Shown here piece after piece: positions 14,656-16,147 of a stretch of 16,147 bases of DNA. This DNA comes from CAZAGT01 sp964484515 (GTDB lineage: Bacteria > Desulfobacterota > DSM-4660 > Desulfatiglandales > HGW-15). Every line of letters starts with the position of its first letter. Position 1 is the first letter of the stretch. The notes under the pieces were generated by a model. The model was given only the letters and a program-made list of their open reading frames with translations. It was not told the origin of the DNA and searched no databases. A program made the position numbers and the translations under genes. The stretch spans positions 1-16,147 of the forward strand of contig CAZAGT010000085.1 of the NCBI GenBank assembly GCA_964484515.1, read 5' to 3'.

Positions 14656-14832
14656 AGGGTTAATGTCTCTCGCCAGCCCTGCCGCTTACCGCAGGAGTTT
14701 ATCCGTCTCGGGAGGGCGGTCAGGTTGATCGACCGGGAAACTTCATGAGGTCGGTACTCGAATTTGACATTTTGAGATTCTTCGCCCTCTGTTAAGGTAA
14801 CAAAGATCTCCTTTCATGGAGTTTCATACGAG
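14656..14832 (-). repeat. Inverted intergenic element, copy 2 = predicted tatA 5' leader
   Basis: Read on the minus strand, this segment aligns along its whole length with copy 1 (13903-14090). Its start coincides with the -10 hexamer of the tatA promoter (14823-14828) and its end lies about 30 nt before the tatA ATG, so the duplicated unit is nearly the transcribed leader. Local stems on the minus strand include CTCC-6nt-GGAG, CGGTC-9nt-GACCG and CCTGC-8nt-GCAGG. The second keeps pairing in copy 1 through G-U wobbles (CGGTT/GGCCG); the third does not. Confidence 0.85.
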
Positions 14833-14851
14833 ATTCTTCGGAAAAACTCAA
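14823..14851 (-). promoter_or_regulatory. Candidate sigma-70 promoter for tatA
   Basis: On the minus strand TTGAGT (14846-14851), 17-nt spacer, TATGAA (14823-14828). The predicted start is near 14816, giving a leader of about 190 nt. The -35 overlaps the tail of a possible purM terminator. Confidence 0.48.
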
Positions 14852-14871
14852 CACGGAAACACGTTTCCATG
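14842..14871 (-). terminator. Possible intrinsic terminator of purM
   Basis: On the minus strand CATGGAAAC (14871-14863) and GTTTCCGTG (14860-14852) form a 9-bp stem (one G-T pair) with a very short loop, followed by TTGAG and then five T. It lies just after the purM stop at 14899. The tight loop and the 5-nt gap before the T run make it imperfect. Confidence 0.35.
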
Positions 14872-14898
14872 GATTGAAGAAGGTGAAACGCTTTCGGG

Positions 14899-15966
14899 TC
14901 AACGTACAAATTCAATCGGATCTTCGTCGTCCTGCCGCGATTCCACCGACCCGATATGATAGGCAGATTCCCCCATTGCCTTCAGGCGCGAAAGCACTTC
15001 ACTCGCCTCTTCCTCGCTCACAACCATGACAAGGCCCAAGCCGTTGTTGAAGGTTCTCATCATCTCCGTTTGACGGATATTGCCTGCCTTTTGAAGAAAG
15101 AGAAAGACGGGCGGCGGTGTCCATGAGGACGTGTTGATGATCACCTTGCACTGCCTCGGCAGGATACGCGGGACGTTGTCGACCAGTCCTCCACCGGTGA
15201 TATGGGAAATACCATGAACACGAAAGTCGCGGCGCATATTACTGATTTCCCGACTGTAGATCCGGGTGGGCTCCAGGAGCTCCTCGCCCAAGGTACGACC
15301 GAATTCATCAACGTAGTCGTGAACCGACATCTTCAGTTGATCGAAGAAGATCTTGCGCGCAAGCGAGTATCCGTTACTGTGAAGACCACTAGAGGCCACA
15401 CCAATGAGTTGATGTCCGACGGCTATTTCAGAGCCGTCGAGGAGTTCACCATTATCCGCGAGACCGACAACGAAGCCAGCGATGTCATATTCGCCTTCAG
15501 CATAGAAGTCTGGCATTTCGGCCGTCTCACCGCCGATGAGAGAACAGTCAGCCTCCCTGCAACCTGCTGCAATCCCCTTAACGATCGCCACGGCCCTGTC
15601 GGTATCAAGTTTGCCCATGGAGATGTAATCGAGCATAAACAGGGGCGTGGCCCCCTGAACCATGATATCGTTGACGCACATCGCAACAAGGTCAATCCCG
15701 ACCGTATCGTGCTTGTCGAGCATGAACGCGATCTTCAGCTTTGTCCCCACACCGTCGGTCGAGGTTACCAGAACGGGATTTCTGACATCTTGGACGTTAA
15801 GGGAGAACAGTCCGGCAAAGCCGCCGATGTTGGTGATCACGCCTGATTTGAACGTCTTGCGGACCACAGGCTTAATCAGGTCTACGAACCTATTTCCGGC
15901 CTCAATATCAACTCCGGCCGCCTTATAGGTCGCCCCTGTGGTCTCCTTTTTCATGTTTTCATGCAC
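14899..15966 (-). CDS. purM: Phosphoribosylformylglycinamidine cyclo-ligase (AIR synthetase)
   Basis: 355 residues, the normal length. Catalyses ATP-dependent ring closure of FGAM to aminoimidazole ribonucleotide, step five of purine synthesis, in the cytosol. Family landmarks in order: TYKAAGVDIEAGNRFVDLIK (13-32), VTSTDGVGTKLKIA (67-80), MCVNDIMVQGATPLFMLDY (96-114), LIGGETAEMPDFY (143-155), SSGLHSNGYSLAR (192-204), then HITGGGLVDNVPRILP and FNNGLGLVMVV. The start taken is GTG 15966; ATG 15954 (beginning MKKETT) is equally possible because neither has a strong SD. A sigma-70-type promoter lies at 16107-16136, so it is probably transcribed on its own. Its neighbours are not purine genes in this window. 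Confidence 0.96.
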   Translation of the reverse strand: MHENMKKETTGATYKAAGVDIEAGNRFVDLIKPVVRKTFKSGVITNIGGFAGLFSLNVQDVRNPVLVTSTDGVGTKLKIAFMLDKHDTVGIDLVAMCVNDIMVQGATPLFMLDYISMGKLDTDRAVAIVKGIAAGCREADCSLIGGETAEMPDFYAEGEYDIAGFVVGLADNGELLDGSEIAVGHQLIGVASSGLHSNGYSLARKIFFDQLKMSVHDYVDEFGRTLGEELLEPTRIYSREISNMRRDFRVHGISHITGGGLVDNVPRILPRQCKVIINTSSWTPPPVFLFLQKAGNIRQTEMMRTFNNGLGLVMVVSEEEASEVLSRLKAMGESAYHIGSVESRQDDEDPIEFVR

Positions 15967-16106
15967 CGGCGGTTCTCATGGATGGTAGAATGATGTGATC
16001 GCCCGTTGGTATACCGCGAGATCCCTTAGAAAATCCCGCTCCGATAGCGCTATATCTGGTTTCTGGGGCTGACGAGAAGCGAGATTATTCCTCATCCGTT
16101 CGTTTT

Positions 16107-16136
16107 CGTATAGACTTCTTCCGCCCGCAGTGTCAA
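16107..16136 (-). promoter_or_regulatory. Sigma-70-type promoter for purM
   Basis: On the minus strand TTGACA (16131-16136), 18-nt spacer, TATACG (16107-16112). The leader to the purM start is about 130 nt and contains a 10-bp palindrome ATAGCGCTAT (16044-16053). It is not a recognisable PurR box. Confidence 0.52.
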
Positions 16137-16147
16137 CGCTTTTCTCC

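Noticed and set aside
14656..14832. Known riboswitch (TPP, cobalamin, c-di-GMP-I) in the tatA leader
   Set aside because: Fragments resemble pieces of the TPP consensus, but the core CUGAGA and CUGAUCNGG blocks are absent, as are the c-di-GMP-I and B12-box signatures.
15202..15846. Long 214-residue plus-strand frame
   Set aside because: It is antisense to purM, whose conserved motifs cover the whole region.
1..16147. CRISPR arrays, tRNA/rRNA genes, insertion sequences, transposases, phage genes
   Set aside because: No regular short direct repeats, tRNA-like T-loop/acceptor patterns or transposase-like proteins were found on either strand.

Overview
All recognisable genes are on the minus strand. 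The window reads, from high to low coordinates, as a housekeeping flank (purM, tatA), a short envelope operon, and then a capsule/exopolysaccharide (EPS) cluster that runs off the left edge. The outer-membrane export protein, an outer-membrane beta-barrel, TatA and an O-antigen-ligase fold point to a Gram-negative diderm. Gene content would fit Nitrospirota, NC10 or Desulfobacterota-like lineages, but nothing here fixes the taxon. A 10-N gap shows this is a draft scaffold or metagenome assembly.

Layout: purM (15966-14899), behind a good sigma-70-type promoter. tatA (14625-14311), behind its own candidate promoter and a ~190-nt leader. A ~700-bp gene-free stretch (13602-14310). A four-gene run (13601-11005): SurA_N-type chaperone/PPIase-like protein, membrane HAMP protein with no output domain, secreted HExxH metallopeptidase-like protein, PHP-type tyrosine phosphatase. 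An outer-membrane beta-barrel gene (10647-9409) with its own promoter and long leader. A 450-bp dyad-rich region. Then the EPS operon: Wza-type export protein, Wzz/GumC chain-length protein, tyrosine autokinase, membrane-anchored TPR protein, O-antigen-ligase-like protein, second O-antigen-ligase/Wzy-like protein, and a partial Wzx-type flippase.

As a system this is a Wzx/Wzy-dependent polysaccharide pathway: the flippase moves lipid-linked repeats, the Wzy/ligase proteins polymerise or transfer them, Wzz sets chain length, and Wza (perhaps with the beta-barrel) exports. The kinase and PHP-type phosphatase form a phosphorylation switch. No glycosyltransferase or exosortase is visible; they may lie to the left.

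Three points stand out. (1) The tyrosine kinase has a ~160-residue DUF4388/MshEN-like insert between its Walker A' and Walker B motifs; the insert carries two 24-residue motifs with a 5-residue spacer, the layout of c-di-GMP-binding MshEN domains. (2) Two ~180-bp copies of an undescribed element lie in inverted orientation around tatA; one coincides almost exactly with the predicted tatA 5' leader. (3) The N gap is flanked by the same 9 bp on both sides; merging them restores one intact Wzy-like gene, so the apparent break is an assembly artefact.
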